Origin: Bacillota bacterium | Lineage (GTDB): Bacteria; Bacillota; Clostridia; Monoglobales; Firm-18 | Assembly (NCBI GenBank): GCA_022706765.1 | Contig: JAKJBX010000016.1 | Coordinates: 1-34,451, forward strand | Direction of reading: 5' to 3' | DNA length: 34,451 nucleotides | Shown: piece after piece, positions 1 to 7,754 of the stretch | How positions within the stretch are numbered: the first letter of the stretch is position 1 | Layout of the letters: every line of letters starts with the position of its first letter | The notes under the pieces: generated by a model | The model's input: the letters and a program-made list of their open reading frames with translations, nothing else | What the model was told of the DNA's origin: nothing | Databases searched by the model: none | Program-made: the position numbers and the translations under genes

Positions 1-26
1 GGGTTCGACTCCCCCCGCCTCCACCA
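1..26 (+). ncRNA. ssrA: 3' end of tmRNA (partial, cut by window start)
   Basis: The window opens with a T-loop (GGTTCGACTCC), a C-rich T-stem 3' side, a seven-base acceptor strand CGCCTCC, discriminator A and an encoded CCA ending at base 26. The acceptor strand would pair with a GGGGGCG or GGAGGCG 5' end. The A discriminator argues against tRNA-Ser, and a GGGG(A/G)CG 5' end with a CTCCACCA 3' end is usual for tmRNA, the RNA that rescues stalled ribosomes. A tRNA cannot be excluded because the rest lies outside the window. Confidence 0.65.
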
Positions 27-47
27 TCTAAAACAACATATTTTAGT

Positions 48-84
48 ACAACAATAGCCGCTCAAAATGAGCGGCTATTGTTGT
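48..84 (+). terminator. Hairpin after tmRNA
   Basis: A perfect 16-bp inverted repeat (48-63 with 69-84, loop AAAAT) starts 21 bases after the CCA end. It has no clear U-tract on either side, so it may act as a 3' processing or stability stem as well as a terminator. Confidence 0.55.
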
Positions 85-93
85 CAAGAAAAT

Positions 94-357
94 TTATCTG
101 CTGCGCTGTATGCTTTGATGAAATCTCTTTATGATTTCCATAGTCATTTTATCCCTGTCGGTAACCCCATTTTGAACAAACGCCTTAAAGAGCATACCTT
201 TGGGACGCAATAATTTTAATCTAATTATCGTGCCTAAACCAAAAGTATATTTCCCCAAATGAACGGACGGAGTTTGTAAAAATTCCAGTAGGCGTTCTTC
301 CGTAAGCAACTTCTCAATTTTGGGAAAGCTTTTTTATATTTCTTTATACAATTTCAT
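94..357 (-). pseudogene. Small unknown protein gene with an in-frame stop at codon 8
   Basis: Reading the minus strand, a good ribosome site (GAGGTGG) stands five bases before ATG at 357. The frame encodes MKLYKEI, then TAA (334-336), then continues open for 79 more codons to a TAA at 94. The sense part after the stop includes a TTG at 309 that could start a 71-residue product, but it has no properly spaced ribosome site. The segment HLGKYTFGLGTIIR recalls the FGLG-x2-IR signature of small uncharacterised proteins (DUF6794 type, from memory). The gene faces the XRE regulator at 450-680 across a short shared region. A point change in one codon (for example TCA to TAA) or a sequencing error would explain the break. 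Function is unknown. Confidence 0.5.
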
Positions 358-404
358 TGAATCCACCTCAAATATATCATCCCACATATCGTGGTATTTA
401 TCAG

Positions 405-421
405 TACCGCAAAACGCGGTA
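405..421. promoter_or_regulatory. Inverted repeat upstream of XRE gene (candidate operator)
   Basis: TACCGC-AAAAC-GCGGTA is a 6-bp inverted repeat immediately upstream of a -10-like TATACT (425-430), between the two divergent genes. A nearby CCAC-ATATC-GTGG repeat (382-394) is similar in size. Self-binding by the XRE protein is inference. Confidence 0.35.
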
Positions 422-449
422 TTGTATACTGGTTAATGAGGTGATTTTT

Positions 450-680
450 GTGAAATATAGACGAATAAGGGATTTGAGAGAGGACAATAACTTAAAGCAC
501 GAAGACTTAGCAGATTATTTAAGCGTAGCGGACAGCACATACGGGAGTTACGAAAGCGGTTACAGAGGTGTTCCGTCAGAGGTATGGTCAAAATTAGCGG
601 ATTATTATAAAACAAGCGTTGATTATCTGATGGGACGAACAGACAATCCCATACCATACGAACGCAAGCGCATAAGATAA
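450..680 (+). CDS. XRE-family helix-turn-helix transcriptional regulator
   Basis: A 76-residue protein starting at GTG 450, six bases after the ribosome site GAGGTG (438-443); an upstream in-frame ATG at 357 lacks one and would overlap the divergent gene's start. Nearly the whole protein is one HTH_3-type domain: RIRDLREDNNLKHEDLADYL gives helices 1-2, VADSTYGSYESG the recognition helix region, and VWSKLADYYKTSVDYLMGRT the closing helices typical of phage- and clostridial-type XRE repressors. It has no effector or protease domain, so it is probably a DNA-binding repressor of its own divergent region. A terminator hairpin follows at 686-717. The neighbouring small gene is interrupted, so this may be the surviving half of an accessory pair. 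Confidence 0.85.
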   Translation: MKYRRIRDLREDNNLKHEDLADYLSVADSTYGSYESGYRGVPSEVWSKLADYYKTSVDYLMGRTDNPIPYERKRIR

Positions 681-685
681 ACATT

Positions 686-717
686 TTTAAAAGCCACGCT
701 TTCACGTGGCTTTTAAA
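686..717. terminator. Bidirectional terminator hairpin
   Basis: A 13-bp inverted repeat (686-698 with 705-717; TTTAAAAGCCACG and its complement) lies between the convergent XRE gene and the LysM-CAP gene. The stem ends are A/T tracts that give a U-run in either direction. Confidence 0.7.
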
Positions 718-744
718 GTGTCTGCTTCTTCCTCTGCGCTTTTG

Positions 745-1344
745 CTAAGGTCTGATGAACATCTGCGTCCAGGTGTTTGCCCTCGAATCATATCCCACGC
801 CGATTTGCGTATAGTTGGCGTTTAAAATATTGGCTCTGTGACCCGAACTGTTCATCCATGCGGTGACGACCTGCTGCGGCGTTTTCTGTCCCTTGGCAAT
901 ATTTTCCCCCGCAGAACTGTACTTGATGCCGAAATGTTTCATCATATCGAACGGCGAACCATAGGTCGGCGACGTATGTGAAAAATAGTTTTTGTCGGTC
1001 ATATCCCTTGACTTGTACTGTGCCACACGTTGAAGCTCCCAGTTGTTAGTCAGCGCTTTTAAGCCGTTTTTTGACCGCTCGACGTTCGTCAGCCTGACGA
1101 CTTCCAGTTCATAGGACTGCGCCTGTTGGTTCTTTTCGGGGATCGTTACCTTGTCCCCGGGATAAATCAGTGCAGGATTTTTAAACTGCGGATTTGAGCC
1201 GATTATTTCGCTCAGCCCCACCTGATACTTCACGGCGATCTTCCAAAGCGAATCGCCCTTTTGCACTGTGTAGGTCGCGGCAAATGCCGACATCGGCAGG
1301 ATGAGCATAAGCGCAGCCGAGCACGTTAGAATTCTTTTTTTCAT
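745..1344 (-). CDS. Secreted LysM-CAP (SCP/YkwD-like) protein
   Basis: A 199-residue exported protein. The ATG at 1344 follows GGGGGTG by five bases; the frame is open further upstream but has no better start. Residues 1-22 are a signal peptide (KKR, hydrophobic core, AFA cleavage site). Residues 24-67 form a LysM domain (YTVQKGDSLWKIAVKY ... NPALIYPGDKVTIP) that binds peptidoglycan. Residues about 78-199 form a CAP domain (LTNVERSKNGLKAL, NYFSHTSP, SAGENIAKG, WMNSSGHRANILN, QIGVGYDSRANTWTQMF) with the conserved His and Glu positions of the family. Relatives in spore formers include SafA-like and YkwD-like proteins, often spore-coat or cell-wall associated. It is transcribed away from the hydrogenase terminator and ends at the shared hairpin 686-717. 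The cell-wall location is strongly suggested; the exact activity is not known. Confidence 0.88.
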   Translation of the reverse strand: MKKRILTCSAALMLILPMSAFAATYTVQKGDSLWKIAVKYQVGLSEIIGSNPQFKNPALIYPGDKVTIPEKNQQAQSYELEVVRLTNVERSKNGLKALTNNWELQRVAQYKSRDMTDKNYFSHTSPTYGSPFDMMKHFGIKYSSAGENIAKGQKTPQQVVTAWMNSSGHRANILNANYTQIGVGYDSRANTWTQMFIRP

Positions 1345-1406
1345 TTTCACACCCCCATCATTTATATTCCCCAAAAGGGTGCGAATGTTGTATGGCAATT
1401 AAAGTG

Positions 1407-1468
1407 AAAAAGTGCCGCAAGGCACTTTTTAGCGCATTGATATGATTTTTTTGCCAAGGAATAAAATA
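1407..1468 (-). repeat. Interspersed palindromic element, copy A
   Basis: Read on the minus strand: ATTTTATTCCTTGGCAAA core, a 25-base divergent stretch, then the hairpin AAAAAGTGCC-4-GGCACTTTTT (1407-1430). The first hairpin slot of the family is occupied here by the hydrogenase operon terminator (1469-1495). It resembles copies at 12695, 23462, 29235 and 32570 (minus). Confidence 0.65.
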
Positions 1469-1495
1469 AAAGCCGGCAGATCGTCCGCCGGCTTT
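1469..1495 (-). terminator. Terminator of the hydrogenase operon
   Basis: AAAGCCGGC (1469-1477) pairs with GCCGGCTTT (1487-1495) around a nine-base loop. On the minus strand the stem is followed by TTTATTTTATT. It lies nine bases after the hydA stop. Confidence 0.85.
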
Positions 1496-1503
1496 CATTA
1501 TTA

Positions 1504-3240
1504 TTAATAATTCGCTCTTTGCATGTAGTGCGTGTGCAGCAGCTTGTGTGAAAGATGTCCGCACGGCTCGCCGAGGTATTCCTGGTAAATTTTGCTTACA
1601 ATGGGATTTTTATGCGATTTTCTGAACGTCATCGCCTTATCCTCGGCGTATATTGCAGAGGCACGCGCAGCCCTGACGTTTATTTCCATTTGCGTCTTGG
1701 CGTCGACGATCGGCTGTCCGCCGCCGGCTACACACCCGCCGGGGCAGCCCATTATCTCAATGAACTCATATTCCTTCTCACCCGAACGGATGCTTTCAAG
1801 AAGCTTTCTGGCGTTACCAAGACCACTGGCGACTGCAACACGTACCTTTTTGCCTGCGATTTCAAGGGTCGCTTCCTTGATGCCCTCAATGCCCCGAACC
1901 GCTTCATAGTCGATAGCCTGCAAGTCCTGACCCGTCAGGATGTCGGCAACGGTTCTGAGCGCCGCCTCCATAACGCCACCTGTGGCGCCGAAGATAACGC
2001 CCGCACCGCTGGCTGCGCCGAACGGGGTGTCAAACTGTCCGTCCTCGAGCTTGGTAAACTCAATGCCCGACTGCTTGATCATCCTGCCCAGCTCACGGGT
2101 TGTGATGACCGCGTCGACATCGGGGTAGCCTGTGCCGGAAAGCTCTTCTCTTGCCGCCTCGAACTTCTTGGCGGTACACGGCATGACCGAAACGACATAG
2201 ATGCTTGCGGGGTCAATGCCCTGTTTTTCAGCATAGTAGGACTTCGTAATCGCGCCGAACATTTCGTGAGGCGATTTTGCGGACGAAAGGTTGTCGAGAA
2301 AATCCGGGAAATTGTGCTCGCAGAACTTTACCCAGCCGGGGCTGCAAGACGTGATCAGCGGGAGCTTGCCGCCCTTTTCAAGGCGCTGCAAGAACTCTGT
2401 TCCCTCTTCCATGATCGTAAAGTCGGCGGCGGTATCGGTGTCGAACACGCCGTCAAAGCCCATCAGCTTCAATGCGGAAACCATCTTGCCGGTCACCCTT
2501 GTGCCGATCGGCATACCAAACTCTTCACCGAGCGCAATACGCACGGCGGGCGCGGTCTGGACGATGACGTGCTTTGCGGGATCTGCAATGGCCTCCCAAA
2601 CCCTGTCGGTGTCATCCTTCTCACGAAGGGCGCCTACGGGACAGACAACGATACACTGACCGCAGTTGACGCAGGGCGTTTCCGAAAGCGACACGCCGAA
2701 CGGGCTGCCGACGATAGTGTTGATGCCGCGTTCGACCGCATCAATGACCGAAACGGTCTGGACGTTTTTACAAACACTGACGCAGCGGCGGCAAAGAATA
2801 CACTTGTTGGGGTCACGCACGATTGACGGCGAGAGATTGTCAACGTCGTAATACGGGTTCTCGCCGAGGAAACGGATATCATCCACACCGAGGTCCGTCG
2901 ACATCTTTTGCAGCTCACAGTTTTGGTTCCTGACACAGGTCAGACACTTTCTGTCGTGGTTTGACAGGATCAGTTCCAACGTGACTTTGCGGGAATCACG
3001 CACCGCCTTGGTGTTGGTGAAAACCTCCATGCCCTCCGCAACGGGATACACGCAGGACGCCTGCAACGCACGGGCACCCTTAATCTCAACGACACACATA
3101 CGGCATGAGCCGATTTCGTTAATTTCCTTCAAATAACAAAGCGTCGGGATATCGACATTTATGCTTCTCGCCGCTTCTAAAATGGTTGTCCCCTCAGGGA
3201 CAGTCACATCCATATTGTTGATTTTTAAATTGACAGCCAT
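1504..3240 (-). CDS. hydA: [FeFe] hydrogenase catalytic subunit (HydA/HndD type)
   Basis: A 578-residue protein starting at ATG 3240, eight bases after GGGAG. It reduces protons to H2 with electrons from the NuoF/NuoE-like partners encoded just upstream. Domains: a [2Fe-2S] ferredoxin fold (C35, C46, C49, C63); a His-ligated cluster (H95, C99, C102, C108); two [4Fe-4S] clusters (C147/150/153/157 and C190/193/196/200); the H-cluster domain with TSCSPGW (297-303), MPCTAKKFE (C355) and EIMGCPGGCVAGGGQP; and the C-terminal small-subunit segment (FRKSHKNP...YQEYLGEP). Residue numbers run parallel to the clostridial CpI enzyme. The L1 motif reads TSCSPGW, not the textbook TSCCPGW, so the position matching CpI C300 is serine. 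It is the last gene of the operon and is followed by a strong terminator. Confidence 0.95.
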   Translation of the reverse strand: MAVNLKINNMDVTVPEGTTILEAARSINVDIPTLCYLKEINEIGSCRMCVVEIKGARALQASCVYPVAEGMEVFTNTKAVRDSRKVTLELILSNHDRKCLTCVRNQNCELQKMSTDLGVDDIRFLGENPYYDVDNLSPSIVRDPNKCILCRRCVSVCKNVQTVSVIDAVERGINTIVGSPFGVSLSETPCVNCGQCIVVCPVGALREKDDTDRVWEAIADPAKHVIVQTAPAVRIALGEEFGMPIGTRVTGKMVSALKLMGFDGVFDTDTAADFTIMEEGTEFLQRLEKGGKLPLITSCSPGWVKFCEHNFPDFLDNLSSAKSPHEMFGAITKSYYAEKQGIDPASIYVVSVMPCTAKKFEAAREELSGTGYPDVDAVITTRELGRMIKQSGIEFTKLEDGQFDTPFGAASGAGVIFGATGGVMEAALRTVADILTGQDLQAIDYEAVRGIEGIKEATLEIAGKKVRVAVASGLGNARKLLESIRSGEKEYEFIEIMGCPGGCVAGGGQPIVDAKTQMEINVRAARASAIYAEDKAMTFRKSHKNPIVSKIYQEYLGEPCGHLSHKLLHTHYMQRANY

Positions 3241-3261
3241 CGTATACACTCCCTTCTGTGA

Positions 3262-5058
3262 TTATTTTCGTGAAATGGCATCGAACGGGCACTTGCTTTC
3301 GCAGACGCCGCACTTGATACATTTATCCTGAATGATTTCATAGGGCTTTTTCAGCTCGCCTATGATTGCGGTGACGGGACAGTTCTTAGCGCAGATGTTG
3401 CAGCCCTTACACTTTTCTTTATCTATTGTATACTGCAACAAATCTTTGCATACGCCTGCCGGACACTTTTTATCGACGACGTGCGCAATATATTCGTCCT
3501 CGAAATAACGCAGCGTCGAGAGGACCGGATTTGGCGCCGTCTGACCAAGACCGCAGAGCGAAGAGGACTTGATGCTGTTCGCCAGTGCCTTTAAATTTTC
3601 GATGTCCTGCATCGTGCCCTTGCCCGACGTGATTTTTTCGAGAATTTCGTGCATACGCTTTGTGCCGATCCGGCAGGGCGCGCATTTGCCGCAGGACTCG
3701 TCAACGGTGAAGTCGAGGAAGTATTTTGCGATGTCGACCATACAGGAATCCTCGTCCATGACGATCAGACCGCCCGAGCCCATCATCGCACCGATGCTGA
3801 GCAGCGAGTCGTAGTCGATGGGCGTGTCAATCAGCGAGAGCGGGATACAGCCGCCGGAAGGTCCGCCCGTCTGCGCAGCCTTGAACTTTTTGCCGTTCGG
3901 AATTCCGCCGCCGATTTCTTCGACGATTTCACGAAGCGTTGTGCCCATCGGCACTTCGACAAGACCCGTGTTGTTGATCTTACCGCCAACCGCAAACACC
4001 TTAGTGCCCTTGCTCTTTTCAGTACCGATATTTGCAAACCACTCGGCGCCGTTTAAGATGATCTGCGGAATGTTCGCATAGGTTTCAACATTATTGAGGA
4101 TGGTCGGGCGCTGCCACAGACCCTTGACTGCGGGGAACGGCGGACGGGGACGAGGCTCGCCTCGGAAACCCTCGATGGAGGTCATCAGCGCAGTTTCCTC
4201 ACCGCACACGAACGCACCGGCACCCAGCCTGATTTCAAGGTCAAAGCTGAAATCCGTATCAAAGATGTTGTTGCCCAAAAGTCCGTATTCCTTCGCCTGA
4301 TCGATGGCAAGCTGCAAGCGCTTGACGGCGATGGGATACTCCGCCCTGATATAGATATAACCCTGCTCCGAACCGATGGCATAGGCTGCGATCGCCATAG
4401 CCTCGATAACGGCATGGGGGTCGCCCTCCAAGACGCTCCTGTCCATGAACGCGCCTGGGTCGCCCTCGTCGGCGTTACAGCAGACGTATTTGACGCCCTC
4501 GGGCTGCTTTGCGGCAAACTCCCATTTGAGCGCGGTCGGAAAGCCTGCGCCGCCCCTGCCGCGGATGCCGGATCTCTTGACGACGTCGATGACCTGTTCA
4601 GGGGTCATTTCTGTCAGCACCTTGCCAAGCGCCTTATAGCCGTCAAAAGCGATGTATTCGTCAATCTTTTCCGGGTCGATAACGCCGCAGTTGCGCAGGA
4701 CGATCCTTTGCTGCTTTTTGTAGAACTGCGTTTCGCTCAGCGGCAGGATGTCGTTTTTCTCACTGACCGCCTCTTCGTAAAGCAGCTTAGTGACGATTCT
4801 GCCCTTCAAAAGGTGCTCCTGAACGATGGTTTCAACATCCTCCGGCTTGATCATACTGTAAAACGCACCCTCGGGATACACGATGACGATCGGACCGAGC
4901 GCGCAAAGACCGAAGCAGCCTGTCCTGACGACGCTGACTTCGTTTTCGATGCCCGCTTTTTTAAGCTGCACCTCAAATTCGGATATGAGCTTTTCAGAGC
5001 CCGAGGAGGTACAGCCCGTACCGCCGCAGACCAGGACGTGCGACCTGACTATATTCAT
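3262..5058 (-). CDS. hydB: NADH-binding hydrogenase subunit (NuoF/HydB/HndC type)
   Basis: A 598-residue flavoprotein carrying NAD(P)H electrons into the hydrogenase. The N-terminal 100 residues are a thioredoxin-like [2Fe-2S] domain (CGGTGC and VRTGCFGLC). The NuoF core follows with GRGGAGFPTALKWEF and CNADEGDPGAFMDR (NADH/FMN sites) and a [4Fe-4S] site ESCGKCAPCRIGTKR plus SLCGLGQTAPNPV. The C-terminus carries two ferredoxin-type clusters (CKGCNICAKNCP, CIKCGVCESKCP). This order, longer than respiratory NuoF, is that of trimeric or tetrameric, often electron-bifurcating hydrogenases. Bifurcation with ferredoxin is inference. The ATG at 5058 follows AGAGAGGTC. Only 21 bases separate its stop from the hydA start and 17 bases separate it from the preceding HndB-like gene. 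Confidence 0.95.
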   Translation of the reverse strand: MNIVRSHVLVCGGTGCTSSGSEKLISEFEVQLKKAGIENEVSVVRTGCFGLCALGPIVIVYPEGAFYSMIKPEDVETIVQEHLLKGRIVTKLLYEEAVSEKNDILPLSETQFYKKQQRIVLRNCGVIDPEKIDEYIAFDGYKALGKVLTEMTPEQVIDVVKRSGIRGRGGAGFPTALKWEFAAKQPEGVKYVCCNADEGDPGAFMDRSVLEGDPHAVIEAMAIAAYAIGSEQGYIYIRAEYPIAVKRLQLAIDQAKEYGLLGNNIFDTDFSFDLEIRLGAGAFVCGEETALMTSIEGFRGEPRPRPPFPAVKGLWQRPTILNNVETYANIPQIILNGAEWFANIGTEKSKGTKVFAVGGKINNTGLVEVPMGTTLREIVEEIGGGIPNGKKFKAAQTGGPSGGCIPLSLIDTPIDYDSLLSIGAMMGSGGLIVMDEDSCMVDIAKYFLDFTVDESCGKCAPCRIGTKRMHEILEKITSGKGTMQDIENLKALANSIKSSSLCGLGQTAPNPVLSTLRYFEDEYIAHVVDKKCPAGVCKDLLQYTIDKEKCKGCNICAKNCPVTAIIGELKKPYEIIQDKCIKCGVCESKCPFDAISRK

Positions 5059-5075
5059 TGTTATGACCTCTCTTT

Positions 5076-5447
5076 CTATTTATCCGCTTCGCTGACTGTA
5101 AACTCTTTAACCGGACGGTTATTCACGATGTGCTCGCTGATAACCCTTACAGCCTTCTCAGGCGACATTCTGACATAGGTCACCTTTTCCTTGCCTGGCA
5201 CATACACCTCAATGATCGGCTCTAATCTGCACATACCGATGCAGCCCGTCTGGGACACAATGATGTCTTTAAGGTCACGCTTTGCAACCTCGTCGACCAA
5301 TGCGCTCAAAACGGGGCGTGCGCCCGCCGCAATGCCGCAGGTCGCCATACCGACAACGATCCTGGTGCCTTCTTCTCTGTCGTTTCTGAGGTTTATGCTG
5401 CCAAGCGTCTTATTTCTGATTGCTTCAAGCTCTGCCAAGCTCTTCAT
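5076..5447 (-). CDS. Thioredoxin-like [2Fe-2S] protein, HndB type
   Basis: A 123-residue protein with a thioredoxin-like ferredoxin fold. The cluster ligands visible are MATCGIAAGA and SQTGCIGMCRLEP, the C-x(n)-C...C-x3-C pattern shared with NuoE C-termini and the N-terminus of the downstream NuoF-like subunit. It matches HndB, the small subunit of tetrameric NADP-reducing hydrogenases, and probably relays electrons between the NuoE- and NuoF-like partners. Its ATG (5447) overlaps the stop of the preceding ATPase gene in an ATGA, implying translational coupling and similar amounts of the two products. Confidence 0.9.
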   Translation of the reverse strand: MKSLAELEAIRNKTLGSINLRNDREEGTRIVVGMATCGIAAGARPVLSALVDEVAKRDLKDIIVSQTGCIGMCRLEPIIEVYVPGKEKVTYVRMSPEKAVRVISEHIVNNRPVKEFTVSEADK

Positions 5448-5995
5448 ATAAGATTCCCTCCTAAATTATTGATGCCCTCGGTGATATAATCATAAAGCCA
5501 CTTTATCACATCCGGTCCGTCAATTGCCACACCCTGTAAAATCTGCCTGACTTGCCTTGTGTCAAGCTCAAATGCCGCATTGTCGACCGTATGCCGGTAT
5601 AAAAAATCCACCGCCGGGCTGCCCTGTATCAGAACGGTCAGCGTTGAGGCGACGTCGCCCAGCGGCTGACGGTCGATGTGGTCGAGCGCAAAATATGCCG
5701 TGACGGTCGTTCCCTCGCCGGACGCAGACGTTATGTCAAGACCGCCGCCGCTCGACATTGCCGAGAGCTCAAACAGCGGAATACCCATCCCGACCTTCCT
5801 GGTCGTTCTTGATGTCGTAAACGGATCCTTCACCCTGGCAAGAAATTCACTGCTCATGCCTTTGCCGTCGTCCCTAATCGTAATCGTCAGACAGTTGTCC
5901 GGATGGCTTGCCTCGACCGTGATTTCGACGAGCGACGCACCCGCGGCAGTTGAGTTTTTTGCGATATCGAGTATATGAAGCGAAAGTTCTTTCAT
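5444..5995 (-). CDS. GHKL-type ATP-binding protein inside the hydrogenase operon
   Basis: A 183-residue protein that is essentially a histidine-kinase ATPase domain. The N box is LHILDIAKNSTAAGAS (about 6-21), the G1 box IRDDGKGM (about 40-47) and the G2 box RKVGMGIPL (about 66-74), followed by EGTTVTAYF. No phosphoacceptor-histidine helix, sensor or membrane segment is present. The last 70 residues are a C-terminal extension not recognised here. It lies between the NuoE- and HndB-like genes, abutting one and overlapping the other by four bases. Homologues recur in clostridial hydrogenase operons. Such stand-alone ATPases may act as anti-sigma-type serine kinases or partner with a separate phosphoacceptor; neither is shown by the sequence. 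Confidence 0.85.
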   Translation of the reverse strand: MKELSLHILDIAKNSTAAGASLVEITVEASHPDNCLTITIRDDGKGMSSEFLARVKDPFTTSRTTRKVGMGIPLFELSAMSSGGGLDITSASGEGTTVTAYFALDHIDRQPLGDVASTLTVLIQGSPAVDFLYRHTVDNAAFELDTRQVRQILQGVAIDGPDVIKWLYDYITEGINNLGGNLI

Positions 5996-6490
5996 TTATT
6001 TAAGGTATTTGTCCAAAATTCCGTCAATGTCGTCGAGAACAAGACGTCCGTAAACATCCTCGTTGACCGTCAGGACGGGGGCAAGACCGCAGGCTCCGAT
6101 GCAGCGGGTCGCTTCCAGGCTGAACTTCCCGTCATTCGAGCAGCTGCCGACGTCTACGCCGAGTCTTGTTTTGATCCTGTCGATAATATCGCCCGAGCCC
6201 TTGACATAGCAGGCTGTACCAAGACAGACGGCAATGTGGTACGCACCCTTCGGCTCGGTCGTAAACTGCGTATAGAAGGTAACGACGCCATAGATTTCGG
6301 CAAGCGGAACATTCAGACCCTCAGAAACCATCTTTTGCACCTCGATCGGCAGGTAACCGTAAATCCTCTGCGCTTCGTGCAAAACCGGAATTGTTGCGCC
6401 CGCACAGTCCTTGTACCGGGCGATGACGTCTTGCAATTCCTGTTCCTGCTGCGGCGTACCCCTAAACGGAATTGTGTTTTTCACAGCCAT
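5996..6490 (-). CDS. hydC: NuoE-like hydrogenase subunit (HydC/HndA)
   Basis: A 164-residue [2Fe-2S] protein, partner of the NuoF-like subunit. The N-terminal helical bundle (PVLHEAQRIYGYLP, GVVTFYTQF) is followed by the thioredoxin-like cluster domain with CLGTAC and CIGACGLAPVL, the four expected cysteines. The ATG at 6490 stands seven bases after GGGAGG; an in-frame TTG at 6505 is not needed. It is the first gene of the catalytic half of the operon: 214 bases separate it from the PHP gene, enough for an internal promoter. The next gene (ATPase) begins immediately after its stop. Confidence 0.93.
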   Translation of the reverse strand: MAVKNTIPFRGTPQQEQELQDVIARYKDCAGATIPVLHEAQRIYGYLPIEVQKMVSEGLNVPLAEIYGVVTFYTQFTTEPKGAYHIAVCLGTACYVKGSGDIIDRIKTRLGVDVGSCSNDGKFSLEATRCIGACGLAPVLTVNEDVYGRLVLDDIDGILDKYLK

Positions 6491-6646
6491 TTTTAAACCT
6501 CCCAAATATTATACTATTATCTCCCGCTAAAACCTTACCGCCGTGACGGTCTGTTTTCAACCTGCCGGCGCGTTATCCCCCGACAGATGACAAATCAGGA
6601 TGTTTCTTAGCAGAGAATCAGTATGCTTTCAATAGCACCACAGAAT

Positions 6647-6675
6647 ATTATAACAGAAGTTTTCTGAAAAATCTA
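6647..6675 (-). promoter_or_regulatory. Possible internal promoter before the NuoE-like gene
   Basis: The 214-base gap 6491-6704 contains, on the minus strand, a perfect -10 TATAAT (6647-6652) but only a poor -35 (TAGATT, 6670-6675). A TTGTTAA half-site (6681-6687), the half of a Rex operator, lies just upstream. This suggests separate, perhaps redox-linked, control of the catalytic subunits. Confidence 0.35.
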
Positions 6676-6704
6676 CATTATTGTTAAAAAAAACACAAAA
6701 AATT

Positions 6705-7412
6705 TTAAATGAATTTAGAGATAATTTCGCACGGTTTATTGTGAAGTATTTCAATCGCGTGAATCGGCTCGGAAATGGCGCCGAGCTGATGGGCGTCCGA
6801 GCTGGTGAGTATCTGATGTTTTTGGAGTTCGGGATGGCTTTCAAGGATGCGGCTAAGGTCGGCGGCAGCGGATATTTCAACCGTGCCGACGCCAAGCGAG
6901 TCGGGGATAAAGCCGAGATTTGAAAGGATAGAAAAAGACGTCCTGTCGATGTGGGCGGGGACGGTGGCACCGCCAAGCCCCCTGACAAGGGAAAACACCT
7001 CATCAATTGAAAGAGATGAAGCGGACATCAGTAGTGCGTCATCCTCGCCGATAAGCGCATCGTTTTCGTCAAGGATGAGCTGTCTGCCGAAAATATCGGC
7101 TCTGTTTTTCATGGGCGGCAGGGTGCCGCGTATGACGGCGTCCGCTTTTTCAGCGGCATCCGCCGTCGGGAAATATGCCAGCACATGCACTTCCTCCGCC
7201 GTTGTGATCTCCATGCCGGCAATGACCGTGACGCCGACCTGCTCGCCGACCTTGATTGCCGCGCGCACATTTTTGGCGCAGTTGTGGTCGGTGACCGCAA
7301 TTGCGTCAAGCCCCTTGATGTGCGCCATATGCACGATGTTGCACGGCGTCATATCGTCGTCCGCACATGGCGAGAGTGCGGAATGGATGTGGAGGTCGTA
7401 GTAAATCCTCAT
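6705..7412 (-). CDS. PHP-domain metal-dependent phosphoesterase
   Basis: A 235-residue protein of the PHP superfamily. Metal-binding motifs are visible: YDLHIHSALSPC (HxH), AVTDHNCAKN, GMEITTAEEVHVLAYF, PAHIDRTSFS and the closing TSSDAHQL. The family includes histidinol-phosphatase-like and nucleotide phosphoesterases; members of this short class accompany clostridial [FeFe] hydrogenase regulatory genes. Its ATG overlaps the stop of the DRTGG gene (7409-7412, ATGA), so the two are coupled. The substrate is unknown. Hydrolysis of a phosphate made or sensed by the ATPase/DRTGG neighbours is inference only. Confidence 0.88.
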   Translation of the reverse strand: MRIYYDLHIHSALSPCADDDMTPCNIVHMAHIKGLDAIAVTDHNCAKNVRAAIKVGEQVGVTVIAGMEITTAEEVHVLAYFPTADAAEKADAVIRGTLPPMKNRADIFGRQLILDENDALIGEDDALLMSASSLSIDEVFSLVRGLGGATVPAHIDRTSFSILSNLGFIPDSLGVGTVEISAAADLSRILESHPELQKHQILTSSDAHQLGAISEPIHAIEILHNKPCEIISKFI

Positions 7413-7741
7413 TGCAGCTTGCCGCCGATAGCGACCGCCAGCGCATAGCTGTCCGACGGTGAGCCTAAAACAACCACGCCGTTAGCGTTCGCTTTGTCGA
7501 CGGTCACCTGTTCGACGGAGATGCCGTCGGGCACAAGGATACATGACACATCCGTCAGCGTCGCTACGGCGACGATGTTAAGGTTGGTCTGAACGGTGAT
7601 CCATACGTCGTCCGCCTTTGCACGGGACATGACCCAGCTTAAAAGGTCGCCGATATAGCAGCCCCTGACCGGACGGTCCTCATAGTCCGCTTTGGTGAGC
7701 AGTTGTAAATCCAGTTGTGAAATCAGGTCCGAAATCTTCAT
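7409..7741 (-). CDS. DRTGG-domain protein (second copy)
   Basis: A 110-residue soluble protein similar in length and fold pattern to the DRTGG protein at 9595-9951 (MKISDLISQL here, MKLSEIRNML there; both with GxxIGDLLSWV- or CGSDLMSDVLAF-like segments and a final hydrophobic strand pair). DRTGG domains occur in phosphotransacetylase N-termini and beside CBS domains, and are thought to bind small ligands. This copy lies between the sensory-type hydrogenase and the PHP gene and is translationally coupled to the latter. The ligand is unknown. Confidence 0.8.
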   Translation of the reverse strand: MKISDLISQLDLQLLTKADYEDRPVRGCYIGDLLSWVMSRAKADDVWITVQTNLNIVAVATLTDVSCILVPDGISVEQVTVDKANANGVVVLGSPSDSYALAVAIGGKLQ

Positions 7742-7754
7742 AAGACACCGCCTT

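Noticed and set aside
1555..2826. Long plus-strand ORF of 423 codons antisense to hydA
   Set aside because: It has no ribosome site, its translation has no recognisable domain and is rich in Arg/Asp/Ala, and it mirrors a gene with all its cluster motifs intact.
6668..6700. Complete Rex operator upstream of the NuoE-like gene
   Set aside because: Only the TTGTTAA half is intact; the facing half reads CACAAAA.
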